64,000 bases of DNA, from assembly GCF_030150155.1 (NCBI RefSeq), contig NZ_JASLGR010000034.1, positions 173,358 to 237,357 on the forward strand. Reading direction: 5' to 3'. The DNA comes from Nocardioides sp. Lineage in GTDB: Bacteria > Actinomycetota > Actinomycetes > Propionibacteriales > Nocardioidaceae. A program made the position numbers and the translations under genes. The notes under the pieces are model-generated. The model made no database searches. It was not told the origin of the DNA and saw only the letters and a list, made by a program, of their open reading frames with translations. This document shows positions 25,536-34,888 of the stretch, piece after piece; position 1 is the first letter of the stretch, and the number at the start of each line of letters is the position of its first letter.

Positions 25536-26661
25536 GATGCGCCGCTATCGCGTCAAAGTTATTCATAGCCATTTGACCGAGTTCGCGCGAATGCGAATCA
25601 AGCAAAACGCGAGGAACGGACAAGACAGACCGGCACGCGCTAGTCAGATCACCCACGTCTCGCGGACGCCCAGAAGACGAAGCGCCCCAATCAGACATGT
25701 AAGCATCCAACTTCGCAATACCAGGAAGACAAACATTGGGCACGCCGTACGCCATCGCTGTAATGGCACCATGCAAGCTTGTGCCAATGAAAAGCCTGCT
25801 CGTCGCGATCTCACGCGCTATCTCCGACACGCATCTCGGCTCGGCTTGCGAACTCGGAACCGACTTCGGCAGTCCCCGCAAAACACGAGCATTTCCCTGC
25901 ACATCCGAATGCCCACCCGCCAAGCCGATCGGGACAAACCGCACCGCAAGCCCAAACTCCGCTGAGATCCGAGCCAACGCAGGCGAAAGGCTTGACGCAT
26001 GACGACGCGACCATGCATTCGATACTTGCACCGTGACGTGGTCATTTTGACCGTCCGGAAACTTCAATACAGTCGAAATCAATGCAGCGGAATCAGGGGA
26101 CAAATGAACGTCCGTGACTCCGGACTCCTCCAGAAGGAGACGTCCCACTGAATCACGCGTACTCACGTATCTGAACTCTTTCAGGGAGGACACCGCAAAT
26201 TCCCTTCCCGTGGCTCCGAGCTGTGCGAGTGAGCTCGCGCCAATAGCATTCGCGGCGGACGGAATGCGTGAGGAATACTCACGGCCGGGAAGATAAGGAA
26301 GATAAGAGATGCCGCCCAGGATACGTCGACCGATAGCGTCCAGAAGGCCATCGGGAAAGACCTTACCGGCCGCCAACAGAGGAAGGTCAGAGGGCGACCT
26401 TGCCAAATACGTCAGCGCCGGATACCACCGGGCGCCTATGACCTCCCCGCCACCAATGAGCAACCGCGACGCGCTACCAAGGAGGTCAGCAGAACGAACC
26501 ACTCTATGACCGCCAACCTCGGACAGATCACGTGCTGTTGTGGCGCCGTGATGCCAACCGTTCCCGTCCTTGATCGGAAGGAACCGATCAATAAGATGCG
26601 GGAACAGCAGATCACCGTAGTTGAAACGATCGTAGGCACCGATCGACAGTGCACTCGTCAT
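25528..26661 (-). CDS. Polysaccharide pyruvyl transferase family protein
   Basis: A 377-residue protein of the family that adds ketal-linked pyruvate to a polysaccharide sugar, making it acidic. The family block GTSLHGAITAMAYGVPNV lies near residue 295, and an N-terminal YGDLLFPHLIDRFL stretch is typical. Its ATG overlaps the polymerase stop as ATGA, so translation is coupled. Pyruvylation is inferred from family; some members have other donors. AT-rich codon use is shared with the neighbours. Confidence 0.78.
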   Translation of the reverse strand: MTSALSIGAYDRFNYGDLLFPHLIDRFLPIKDGNGWHHGATTARDLSEVGGHRVVRSADLLGSASRLLIGGGEVIGARWYPALTYLARSPSDLPLLAAGKVFPDGLLDAIGRRILGGISYLPYLPGREYSSRIPSAANAIGASSLAQLGATGREFAVSSLKEFRYVSTRDSVGRLLLEESGVTDVHLSPDSAALISTVLKFPDGQNDHVTVQVSNAWSRRHASSLSPALARISAEFGLAVRFVPIGLAGGHSDVQGNARVLRGLPKSVPSSQAEPRCVSEIAREIATSRLFIGTSLHGAITAMAYGVPNVCLPGIAKLDAYMSDWGASSSGRPRDVGDLTSACRSVLSVPRVLLDSHSRELGQMAMNNFDAIAAHLD

Positions 26662-27998
26662 CTAGAAACCACCTCATCCACATGCGTGAACACACCTTTG
26701 GGACCAGAGAATGGCGCGCTTACGCCCGCGGACGCGTTGATCAGGTGCGACGGGGAGGTATTCAGCGCCGAACAAATAAATCCGAAGGCAATCCAAATAG
26801 AGGTTGACGTCCACATGGATTGGGAACCGACCACTAGTGCCATGAAAACGACGGCGCATACCAATCCAGCGTCATATCGAGCAACTGACTTGGCCAAGAC
26901 TACCGCGATGAACCCTGCAAACAGGGCCAACGCGACATAGCCGTGTTCAGCCGCGACCTGGCCATAACCGTTTTCGACCGTTACAAGGGCTCTCGTTGGA
27001 ATACTCGGATCGACCGAATAGAGGTCAATTCTGTTCGCAAAGCGGCCTGCGCCGACACCAAACGCAGGATGGTCATTCGCCAGCCCGAACGCGAGAGAAG
27101 TCTTCTGACTGCGAATATCCAGTGACTGACCCGCCCACGATATCTCACTCGAGATGAAACCAAGTTTTGCGAGCTGGTAGTTGAATAACTTCGCCAGGAC
27201 AACGCTGCGGCTTGCCGCATACAGAGCCCCCCCACCGAAAATTCCGATGCCGATCCTTCCCAACGACCGTCGGGAAAAGATTAGAACGATAGCTAGCGAT
27301 ACGGCTAGTCCGACTAGGGCCGCTGTAGAGATCGAATATCCGACACAGAGTAGGCTACATCCGCCCAAGAAGCGCCGTCTTGCGCGAAGTAGCAGGATTC
27401 CGAGAGATCCGGCAACGAGCCCCAATTCCTGGCCGTTCGGGAACGTCCCGGCACGCCCAATTCGTCCAAATATTCCCGGGAGACCAATTCCTGCCGTACG
27501 GGTCGTAAATCCCAATGATTCAAGCACGCCCGATTGGCCCAAGATCATGAGCGTTGCCTGTATCAAGACACCCGAAATGAGGCAGACCGACGCGTACTGA
27601 AGCGCCTTTAGAAAATAGTCCTCCGGAAGCGATGAAAGAACTCGCCAAAATGTCAGGACGATCACGACACGCGCCGTGAACCAAAGCACGTCTAAGGTCG
27701 GGCTCACAAAGTATGGTCTAAAGAGCGTGGACCCATCCGTTCCAAACGAGGCCGCCATTCCACTCACCACGACGACCAGGAGGAGTGCGAAGACTATTCG
27801 CCCCCCAACGGGCTTTGTCCTGCTGGCCTTTGGACTCAAGAGATATGTAGCGAGCGACGCGATCATCAGAAGATCCGAAGGCAGCCGTACCGGAAAGGCA
27901 CTCGGAAGCTGCAATGCTTGTTGAAAGGGAGAGACCGTGACGGAAAGGAATGCAAGGGCCATCCACGCCGGCGTGCGGGCTCCGACAGCTCCGGGCAT
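26658..27998 (-). CDS. O-antigen polymerase/ligase-like protein (Wzy/WaaL type)
   Basis: A 446-residue membrane protein with about ten or more hydrophobic helices and a large external loop near residues 300-350 containing FGVGAGRFANRI, then VTVENGYGQVAAEHGY. This layout is that of Wzy polymerases and O-antigen ligases. It would join flipped repeat units or attach the polymer. ATG 27998 lies 4 bp after the upstream GT2 stop. Polymerase is preferred because a flippase and chain-length kinase are in the same unit. Confidence 0.72.
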   Translation of the reverse strand: MPGAVGARTPAWMALAFLSVTVSPFQQALQLPSAFPVRLPSDLLMIASLATYLLSPKASRTKPVGGRIVFALLLVVVVSGMAASFGTDGSTLFRPYFVSPTLDVLWFTARVVIVLTFWRVLSSLPEDYFLKALQYASVCLISGVLIQATLMILGQSGVLESLGFTTRTAGIGLPGIFGRIGRAGTFPNGQELGLVAGSLGILLLRARRRFLGGCSLLCVGYSISTAALVGLAVSLAIVLIFSRRSLGRIGIGIFGGGALYAASRSVVLAKLFNYQLAKLGFISSEISWAGQSLDIRSQKTSLAFGLANDHPAFGVGAGRFANRIDLYSVDPSIPTRALVTVENGYGQVAAEHGYVALALFAGFIAVVLAKSVARYDAGLVCAVVFMALVVGSQSMWTSTSIWIAFGFICSALNTSPSHLINASAGVSAPFSGPKGVFTHVDEVVSR

Positions 27999-28002
27999 TC
28001 CC

Positions 28003-28944
28003 CTACGCCCCCCTCGTCTTCACCGCGGACAGGCCTCCCCGAGCGATGGCCAGCGTGCGAGCCAATCGGCCCCGCCCTTCCTTCAGGATAGAATAGGCAA
28101 GCAGTCTTAAGAAGGCATTTGATCCGCGACCAAATATGAGCGAAAGACCGCGATCTCCCTCTTCTCGACATACCAAAATTCGATTCCGACTCATATAGAA
28201 GTACGCGCTCGCTCGGATCCCAGGGGTTCCTTTGGAGGCAGCTCCTTCCTGGTGCAACAGTTCGGCGCGGGTTACAACCCGTAGGGGAATCCCCAGGGCC
28301 TCAGCCCGGATTGACATATCGACGTCCTCCCAATAGAGGAATAGGCTCTCGTTAAATCCTCCCAAACGATCGAAGGTGGATCGTGTCATAAATGGCGCAG
28401 CGCCGGTGACGAAGCATGTGGGAATTACTGCGGATGTACCGATATCCTGACGGTCGTTGACCACCCCTCGTAGACGATCAATCGAGCCACCGCTAAACCA
28501 GAGCACTCGACCGTCGACTGTTGGCTTATAGATCACCGGCGAATAGATGGCCTCGCCATCGCGATCGGCCTCTTCTATCAGCCTATCAAGCGTCGAACCT
28601 TCGCAAACAGTGTCAGGATTAAGCAGCCAGATGTAGTCCGAGGGGTCCGCATCCGAACAGCGGTTAATCAGATTGTGGCCGCCTCCGAAACCTAGGTTGA
28701 CCTCGGAACGAATTAGGGAAACCCTATCTATGTCATGGGTAATCCGTCGGAGGTCATCCATCTGGCTAGGTTCGGATCCGTTGTCTAAGATCTCGATATG
28801 CATCCCGCGGCGTCGCGGTAGAGAATTGAGCAACTGCTCAACCTCCGCGGCAGTACGAAAGTTGACGATTCTGACGTATAGCCCGTTTCGGGCATTTACT
28901 GACTTCTGCATGTGAGATTGTGGTTCCGATCGCGTCACACACAT
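28003..28944 (-). CDS. GT2 family glycosyltransferase
   Basis: A 313-residue glycosyltransferase of the rhamnosyltransferase-like GT2 group. It has EILDNGSEPSQ, LGFGGGHNLINR, WLLNPDTVCEGS (the DxD-like region) and LFLYWEDVDMSIRAE, in the usual order. It probably adds one sugar to the lipid-linked repeat unit on the cytosolic face. ATG 28944 has AGGAG 4 nt upstream and overlaps the preceding gene by 10 bases. Rhamnose as donor sugar is possible because dTDP-rhamnose genes are at 3.5-6.8 kb. Confidence 0.85.
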   Translation of the reverse strand: MCVTRSEPQSHMQKSVNARNGLYVRIVNFRTAAEVEQLLNSLPRRRGMHIEILDNGSEPSQMDDLRRITHDIDRVSLIRSEVNLGFGGGHNLINRCSDADPSDYIWLLNPDTVCEGSTLDRLIEEADRDGEAIYSPVIYKPTVDGRVLWFSGGSIDRLRGVVNDRQDIGTSAVIPTCFVTGAAPFMTRSTFDRLGGFNESLFLYWEDVDMSIRAEALGIPLRVVTRAELLHQEGAASKGTPGIRASAYFYMSRNRILVCREEGDRGLSLIFGRGSNAFLRLLAYSILKEGRGRLARTLAIARGGLSAVKTRGA

Positions 28945-29723
28945 AATTCTCCTACTTCCTTGAATCTGCGCGGGGCGATTCTTGGATGAAGGAGTAGCGG
29001 GGGGTATCGGCCGTAGAACTTCAATGCGGAGGAGACCTCACGCCGCCAAGCGGCGAGATTCAGGGATCGTCGCGTCTCTCTTTTCCAGCCATGGTGCCAC
29101 CTCACATCACCCACGAGGTAGGTTGGGATTCCCATGCGTGATGCCCGCAGGCAGATATCTGAGTCTTCGTAGTAAAGGAAGAACCGATCGTCCCACCCGC
29201 CAATCTTGCGGAATAGATCTGCCGGGATCGCGATGGCGGCGCCGATAGCCCAGGTCGCCGGGACGATCTCGCCTAAGCCCGCAAAGACCTCATACTGGGT
29301 CCGGCTACCCTTCATGTTGAAAAAGTGAAGGATTTTTCGATACAAATATGGCATTCGCCTGCCGTTTTCCTGCATAGATCCGTCGTGGTTTAGCAACTGG
29401 GGAGCGGCGATGCACTGGCGATGGACCGCCTCCTCCGCTAAGCGTTGAAGCCCATCGGCATCTAGGGTGATGTCAGGATTCACGAAAACGAGACAATCGG
29501 CATCTGAGGCGACTGTCGCTCCGATATTGTTGGCGCCGGAGAATCCTATATTTTCGGACAATTCTACTACTTCTGCACCAAGACTCCGCGCGGTCTGTGC
29601 GGTTCCGTCGCGCGACGCGTTATCGATGACTATCCACGAAAATTTTGGATTAGTACACGGTTTCCAATGTCTAGTCAGCGTATCCGCACTATTGAATGTC
29701 ACCGTTATTGCCGCGATCTTCAT
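28935..29723 (-). CDS. GT2 family glycosyltransferase
   Basis: A 262-residue GT2 enzyme with AAITVTFNSAD at the start, DNASRDGTA, IGFSGANNIG, FVNPDITLDADG and FFLYYEDSDICLRA. It belongs to the same rhamnosyltransferase-like group as the next gene and probably adds another sugar of the repeat unit. ATG 29723 overlaps the upstream GT4 stop as ATGA and has GGAG 5 nt upstream, so the longer frame from 29768 is not used. Confidence 0.85.
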   Translation of the reverse strand: MKIAAITVTFNSADTLTRHWKPCTNPKFSWIVIDNASRDGTAQTARSLGAEVVELSENIGFSGANNIGATVASDADCLVFVNPDITLDADGLQRLAEEAVHRQCIAAPQLLNHDGSMQENGRRMPYLYRKILHFFNMKGSRTQYEVFAGLGEIVPATWAIGAAIAIPADLFRKIGGWDDRFFLYYEDSDICLRASRMGIPTYLVGDVRWHHGWKRETRRSLNLAAWRREVSSALKFYGRYPPLLLHPRIAPRRFKEVGELCV

Positions 29724-30781
29724 CCGATCTCCGTCATGATGCGTTCGATCCACGCTTGCCACGTCCATGATCTAATTTCCAGCGCGCCCGCGATCCGTCG
29801 TTCTGGACTCATGGTGACAGCCTTCTCAATTGCTTCCACATCATCCGTCCAGTGCTTTCCTTGCGCGACAGTCGCTCGCCTGCGCGCCGTTTCGCTAAGG
29901 ACTGGAAGAGCACTTATAACGGTCGGGACTCCCATTGCTATTGCCTCCGCGACCGGTAACCCGTAACCTTCATAGGTCGAAAGCATGCAAAAGACGTCAG
30001 CCTTGCAGTACTCGTCCGAAAGCTCTTGGTCCGAAATGCCGGCCAGGAGGTGAACCCGGTCCGTGATCCCGTGACTTTCGGCCGCTGCCTTCCAGGTTTT
30101 TTCCCAGACATGCTCGGGCGCGACTAGTTTCAGTGTCCATCCCGGACGGTGTGATAACACTTCAAAAAGCCGGTCGACGCCCTTATTTGTTGCGTGCCCA
30201 AAGGACAGCAACGTCAGGGCCTCTATTCCAACGCTGAAACTTACGGACTTGATCTCAGCGCGAGCGAATTCACTGACCGGCAGTGGAAGGACTTGGACTG
30301 ACTTGGATGCCCGAGGCATCAACCGGTATATTTCTCGCGCGGTTTGCGTGCTATTCGCGACAATTAAGTCAACGCGGCGCAGGCTCCATGCGTGCAGCAG
30401 CCTGCGGTAGGCGACCTGCCGTCTTGAGATGCCATGGATATCGGGGTGAAGGAAGTTGAGGTCGTGAACGACGACAACCCTCTTTCGTGCCTTGGTTCGC
30501 AGGCGGAACGCGGGCGCAGAGTCAATCCGAATTCCTACCTGAAGACGCCTTCTCGCGCTCCAGGCGTCACTAAGAAACGACCGGAGTCTGGATTCTGACT
30601 GTCTTGAGAGGATGACTGAGTTGGGGACGTCCCACTGGTCACGTGGCGCACTTGCGACGAAGAGCTGGCCATGTGCCGCGAGTCCGCTGCAGATCTCGTT
30701 ATGGACCCGGACGATGCCCCCATGAACGGCTCCGAAGCCGTTCACCAGGAAGGTGGGCGGGTCACTGAACGTCGGGGGCAT
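29720..30781 (-). CDS. GT4 family glycosyltransferase
   Basis: A 353-residue GT-B glycosyltransferase. The N-terminal domain has GFGAVHGGIVRV. The C-terminal domain carries FGHATNKGVDRL and the retaining-enzyme motif STYEGYGLPVAEAIAMGVPTVIS near residues 265-285. ATG 30781 is the best available start; it overlaps the 3' end of the kinase gene by 20 bases and no good ribosome site is seen, so the start is uncertain. GC falls from here into the cluster, which marks the junction with the higher-GC kinase/DUF4012 head. Confidence 0.82.
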   Translation of the reverse strand: MPPTFSDPPTFLVNGFGAVHGGIVRVHNEICSGLAAHGQLFVASAPRDQWDVPNSVILSRQSESRLRSFLSDAWSARRRLQVGIRIDSAPAFRLRTKARKRVVVVHDLNFLHPDIHGISRRQVAYRRLLHAWSLRRVDLIVANSTQTAREIYRLMPRASKSVQVLPLPVSEFARAEIKSVSFSVGIEALTLLSFGHATNKGVDRLFEVLSHRPGWTLKLVAPEHVWEKTWKAAAESHGITDRVHLLAGISDQELSDEYCKADVFCMLSTYEGYGLPVAEAIAMGVPTVISALPVLSETARRRATVAQGKHWTDDVEAIEKAVTMSPERRIAGALEIRSWTWQAWIERIMTEIG

Positions 30782-32126
30782 ATCCGTATCCGTACCCATA
30801 GCCATACCCGTAGCCCCGCCCCTTCATCGGGACCATGTTCATCACCACACCGACGAGCTGAGCGTCGACGTGCTCCAGGCGGTCCTGGGAGAGCCGGGCC
30901 TGGTCCTTGGTGATCTTCCCGTGCCGGACGACGAGGATCGCGCCGTCGGCGTGGCGGGCCAGGAGGGCGGCGTCGGTGACGGGGAGGAGGGGCGGTGCGT
31001 CGATGAGGACGACGTCGTACTCGGTGCGGACCTTCTCCAGGAGGTCCTGCATCGCCTTGCTCTGGAGCAGCTCGGCGGGGTTCGGCGGGACCGGGCCCGA
31101 GGCGAGGAAGTCGAGGCCGGCCTCGGCGTCGCGCTGGAGGGCGTCGTCCAGGCTGACCTTGCCGACCAGGACGCTGGTCAGTCCGACAGCGCCGTCGAGG
31201 CCGAGCCGGATCGCGGCCCGCGGGCGGCGCAGGTCGGCCTCGATCAGGAGGGTGCGGATACCTGCCTGGGCCATGCTCAGCGCCAGGTTGATCGACGTCG
31301 AGGTCTTGCCCTCCTCCGGCACAGCCGAGCTGAGCACGAAGATCTTGTGCGAAGAGTCGACGTCGACGAACTGGAGGTTGGTCCGCAACACCCGGAACGC
31401 CTCGGCGCGCGGCGCGTGCGACGGAATCGCCGTGATCAGCGGGGTGCTCTTCGCATCGGGGTCCAGGCCGATCGTGCCCAGCACCGGCTTGTCGATCACC
31501 TCCGCAAGGTCGGCGGGGCTGTTGATCCGGGTGTCGAGCACCTGACGCAGCACCGCGATACCGAAGCCGAGCATCAGACCGAGGATCAGGCCAAGGGCGA
31601 CGTTGCGGACCGGCCGCGGCGCCACCGGTACGTCGTCGTAGCTGGCCTGATCGACGACGGTGGCCTTCACCGGCGCCACGGTCTGGCCCGGCGGGGTCTC
31701 GAGCTGGCGGACCAGGTCGACCATGTTGGTCGCGTACGACTGCGCGATCTGCTGCGCCTGGTGAGCGTCCGGGTCGGTAGCGGTGATCGTCAGGTTGACC
31801 GTGTTCGTCGCGACCTTGGCCGAGACCTCCTGGCGCAGCTCATCCACCGTGAGATCGAGCTTGAGGTCGGCGATGACAGTGCTGGCCAGCTCGCGGCTGG
31901 AGATCAGGTCGGCGTACGACTGCACACGGGCGATCGAGAACTGGCCGCCCTGGTTGAGGCTGCTGGCGTCGTCGGTCGTCGTCGAGACGAAGAGGCGGGC
32001 ACTGGAGGCGTACTTCTTCGTCTGGGTCAGCGTGAGGGCCAGCGCGGCCGCGGTACACAACACCGCGATCACGACGATCGACACCCACCGGCGTCGAACG
32101 ATCTTCAGATAGTCGGACAGTTCCAC
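30762..32126 (-). CDS. Polysaccharide biosynthesis tyrosine autokinase (Wzz-Wzc type)
   Basis: A 454-residue fusion of a chain-length (Wzz) domain and a BY-kinase. The first 200 residues have two membrane helices near 15-35 and 175-195 around a periplasm-facing region. The cytosolic kinase has Walker A SAVPEEGKTSTS, Walker A' IEADLRRPR and Walker B VLIDAPPLLPVTDA. The C-terminus is six consecutive GY pairs followed by APDVQ, a tyrosine cluster of the kind that is autophosphorylated. GTG 32126 is chosen because AGAGGGAG lies 5 nt upstream. It lies 11 bp after the DUF4012 stop and leads the glycosyltransferase cluster. Confidence 0.9.
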   Translation of the reverse strand: MELSDYLKIVRRRWVSIVVIAVLCTAAALALTLTQTKKYASSARLFVSTTTDDASSLNQGGQFSIARVQSYADLISSRELASTVIADLKLDLTVDELRQEVSAKVATNTVNLTITATDPDAHQAQQIAQSYATNMVDLVRQLETPPGQTVAPVKATVVDQASYDDVPVAPRPVRNVALGLILGLMLGFGIAVLRQVLDTRINSPADLAEVIDKPVLGTIGLDPDAKSTPLITAIPSHAPRAEAFRVLRTNLQFVDVDSSHKIFVLSSAVPEEGKTSTSINLALSMAQAGIRTLLIEADLRRPRAAIRLGLDGAVGLTSVLVGKVSLDDALQRDAEAGLDFLASGPVPPNPAELLQSKAMQDLLEKVRTEYDVVLIDAPPLLPVTDAALLARHADGAILVVRHGKITKDQARLSQDRLEHVDAQLVGVVMNMVPMKGRGYGYGYGYGYGYAPDVQ

Positions 32127-32137
32127 GAGATCTCCCT

Positions 32138-33901
32138 CTAACACGCACTTCTGATCACGGCAGCGTCGCTGCCGGCGGCCACACCGGGGGTCGCCGCGAG
32201 CGCGGCAGCCCCCGTCTGGCCAGGACCGGACGTCATCGTCCAGGTCACGTCTTGGGTTTCGCCCGGCTTCAGGCTGAGCCAGAGCTGCTTGATCGGCCGA
32301 CGCTCGTCGGTGATGTCGGCCGCGAACGCATCCGGTGCGTCAGCGACCCGCAGGCCCGTCACAGCACCGTCGATGGGCCCGTAGATCTGCACCACCGGCG
32401 CCGTGACCCCGGGCGCGTTGTCCTCGCCGGTGCCCTTCACATACGCGGGCAGACGCTTCACCTCGGCCGCGGTGGCGGTGTTCCGCACGGTCCGGTGAGC
32501 GGCGTACGTCTGCACTCCGCCGGCACACGACGTCGCCGTCACCCGCAGCTTCGTGCGCAGGTAGAACGACATCTTCGAGCTCGACCCCTCGTTGAGGTAG
32601 ACGCCGATCTGGGGCTGGCGAGGCGCAGCAGCGTCCGTCTCCCCCAACCCGAGTACGTCGCCACTGATCGCCTGACCGGCGAGCTCGCGCTGCACTCCGG
32701 TGTCGAAGCTGTGCACCAGCACCCGGCGCTCGTCGACGCCGTGGCGCAGGGCGGGCAGCAGGGTGCGAGCCGAGGCGCCCTCGCCGGTGAACCGGGCGAA
32801 GATCGCTGCCGCGACCTTGCGGAAGTAGGCGTCCTGGTCGGCGGGGTCGGGCAGGTCGACGTACACGTCATGCAACAGGCGACGCACGACGTTCTCCGCG
32901 CTCAGCTGGGTGCCGTCGACGGTGACCGGGCCGGTCACCTTGAGGATGTAGGACAGGGCTACCGGGTCGAGGCTCAGGACGCCGTCGATCCGCTCATCGT
33001 AGACCTGCTTCCAGCGCGCGGCCATCAGCGCACTGGCGCGACCCCAGTCCGGCTGGAGGTTGGCGTCGGTGAAGAAGGTGCCGACCAGGTCGCCGTACGC
33101 GTTGACCTCGGCGTTGGTCAGCGGAAGGACCGGCGAGGAGGCGACACCCAGGTCGCCACCGGCGACCTGACGCACCATCGAGAGCCTGCCGTGGTCGGCG
33201 CGGATCACGCTGACGGCCCCGGGCAGTCCCCCGGTGGCGCGGATCTCGGCGTTGTTCTGCACCACGAGCAGGTAGTTCTGCGGTCGCGAGCCGCCCAGCA
33301 TCGTCGGCATCACGTCGACGGCGCGGCTGGCCGCGGCGAGGCCGTCGGCGGCGCTGGTGATCTGGCGCTGGAGGTCGCGGTACTTGAGCTTGAGGGCGTC
33401 GACGAAGTGGCTCGGGTCCTCGGTGTCGAGCTCGGCCTTGGCCTCGCTCAGCTCGCGCGACGCCGCGCGGACCGGGTCCCGCAGGTCGGCGACGACGGAC
33501 AGGTCGATGCCCCCGCCCTGGGGCGTGAGCGCGTCGAGCTCGTCGACCCGGCCCGCGATGTCGGTCAGCGCACCGGTGCCCAGCCCGGCAGCGACCCGGC
33601 TCACCACCCGGATCCCGTGCGCGTCGTCGCCCAGGACCGGCAGGTGGGTGAACAGGCCCCACATCGGGGAGTCGGTGCGGCGGCGAGCCAGATCGGCCTC
33701 CTCGGCGAACTCGTCGAGCCGACGGCTGACCGCGGTGGTGTTTCCGACATCGACGGCGAGGGTCAAGGCATGGGCGGCATCGGCGGCCGCCGACAGGTGC
33801 TTGTTGACCTGCCAGACCAGCCATCCGGCGTACGCACCGCAGAGCACCACGACAGCGGCGACGGCGCCGATGACCCAGCGCCAGGGGCGTTTCATCCGCA
33901 C
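32138..33901 (-). CDS. DUF4012 domain-containing membrane protein
   Basis: A 587-residue protein with one N-terminal membrane helix (about 9-30) and a long external part. It has NNAEIRATGGLPGAVSV and FTDANLQPDWGRASA, characteristic of DUF4012 proteins found in actinobacterial polysaccharide loci. The function is unknown; a role in polymer attachment or transfer at the cell surface is a guess from context. Start is GTG 33901 or ATG 33895. It heads the operon with the kinase and sits in host-like high GC. Confidence 0.8.
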   Translation of the reverse strand: MRMKRPWRWVIGAVAAVVVLCGAYAGWLVWQVNKHLSAAADAAHALTLAVDVGNTTAVSRRLDEFAEEADLARRRTDSPMWGLFTHLPVLGDDAHGIRVVSRVAAGLGTGALTDIAGRVDELDALTPQGGGIDLSVVADLRDPVRAASRELSEAKAELDTEDPSHFVDALKLKYRDLQRQITSAADGLAAASRAVDVMPTMLGGSRPQNYLLVVQNNAEIRATGGLPGAVSVIRADHGRLSMVRQVAGGDLGVASSPVLPLTNAEVNAYGDLVGTFFTDANLQPDWGRASALMAARWKQVYDERIDGVLSLDPVALSYILKVTGPVTVDGTQLSAENVVRRLLHDVYVDLPDPADQDAYFRKVAAAIFARFTGEGASARTLLPALRHGVDERRVLVHSFDTGVQRELAGQAISGDVLGLGETDAAAPRQPQIGVYLNEGSSSKMSFYLRTKLRVTATSCAGGVQTYAAHRTVRNTATAAEVKRLPAYVKGTGEDNAPGVTAPVVQIYGPIDGAVTGLRVADAPDAFAADITDERRPIKQLWLSLKPGETQDVTWTMTSGPGQTGAAALAATPGVAAGSDAAVIRSAC

Positions 33902-33973
33902 GGTCGAGCCTCGTCATTCAGGGGCGCCCGCGGTGCGCGCGGGCGGAAGGGAAGGTTCTCAGGGCTGGCAGGG

Positions 33974-34009
33974 GAAGAGGCCCCGTGAGCATCGCCACGG
34001 GGCCTCTTC
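33974..34009 (-). terminator. Terminator of the 34043 gene
   Basis: Perfect 14-bp arms (33974-33987, 33996-34009) with an 8-nt loop, 33 nt after the stop of the secreted protein gene on the minus strand. Confidence 0.8.
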
Positions 34010-34042
34010 ACGCAACGTCCGGCGCGACTGTGCGCCGGCAGA

Positions 34043-34483
34043 TCACGCGACCTTGATGTAGTACGTCAGGGTCTTGGCCGTGCCACCCTTGGGGGTGATC
34101 GTGACCGTGATCGTGTAGACGCCCTTCTTCTTCAGCTTGGGCGTCGTGTACTTGACCTTCGCGCCCGCCTTGACGTTCTTGTACGTCTTCGTGCTCGTGG
34201 CCTTCTTGCCCTTGAGGCCGACCTTCACCACGACCGTGGCCGTGGTGCCCTTCGGCGCCGAGTAGGCCAGGGTGACCGACTTGGCCTTGCCCTTCTTGAC
34301 CTTGGTCGCGCTCTTGACGCTGGTGCCGACGCCCGCGGGCTTCGGCACCGAGATCGTCACGCACGCGTTGGGGTTGTACTTCGTCGCGGTGCAGGCGGCC
34401 TGGGCAGGGGCGCCGCCGGAGACGGTCATCAGACCTGCCGTCGCCACAAGGGCCGCGATGAGGCCAGCGATGATCTTCTTCAT
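34043..34483 (-). CDS. Secreted lysine-rich beta-domain protein
   Basis: A 146-residue protein with a signal peptide (MKKIIAGLIAALVATAGL, then an AQA cleavage site near residue 28). The mature part starts ACTATKYNPNAC with two Cys. It is very Lys and Thr rich and reads as one Ig-like beta sandwich (YTITVTITPKGGTAK). ATG 34483 has AGGAGG about 9 nt upstream. It has its own terminator and stands alone between the polysaccharide and sulfurtransferase units. No enzyme motif is seen; a cell-wall-binding role is possible. Confidence 0.7.
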   Translation of the reverse strand: MKKIIAGLIAALVATAGLMTVSGGAPAQAACTATKYNPNACVTISVPKPAGVGTSVKSATKVKKGKAKSVTLAYSAPKGTTATVVVKVGLKGKKATSTKTYKNVKAGAKVKYTTPKLKKKGVYTITVTITPKGGTAKTLTYYIKVA

Positions 34484-34809
34484 GGGGGTTTTCCTCCTGC
34501 GATCGGCCCACCCGCGGGCCAACCTCGTGCTCAGTGAGCCCCTATCTCACCAGATTTGGGGAGAGCGCGGGAGAGGAATGGCAAAATCCTGACCGTGGAA
34601 ACCCAGAAGTGACGGACTGGTCTAGACGGATGCGGAATTTTACGAACCGGGCCAGGGTCCCAGGCGCGGTTTTGATACAGGTTGTCTCACATTTTGAGCA
34701 GCGTCTGCCATAAATTCATCGCCCCTTTCGGACCATTCCCGGGCCATTCCTGACGCCGTTCCCGGGCCATTCCCAGCGGCCCGGAAGGCCTCACGACGGC
34801 CGCGAAATG
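34484..34809. other. Intergenic region with short direct repeats
   Basis: No gene is seen in these 326 bases. Two copies of TTCCCGGGCCATTCC begin at 34736 and 34759, 23 bp apart. The promoter of the 34043 gene must lie here on the minus strand but was not pinned down. Confidence 0.45.
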
Positions 34810-34844
34810 CAGTAGGACCCCGCCATCTCGGCGGGGTCCTACTG
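34810..34844 (-). terminator. Terminator of the sulfurtransferase operon
   Basis: Perfect 15-bp arms (34810-34824, 34830-34844) with loop ATCTC, 44 nt after the DUF1416 stop on the minus strand. Confidence 0.85.
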
Positions 34845-34888
34845 GGTTGGTCACAGAGGCTGCGAGGTCTGCGAGGACCTCACGCCAC

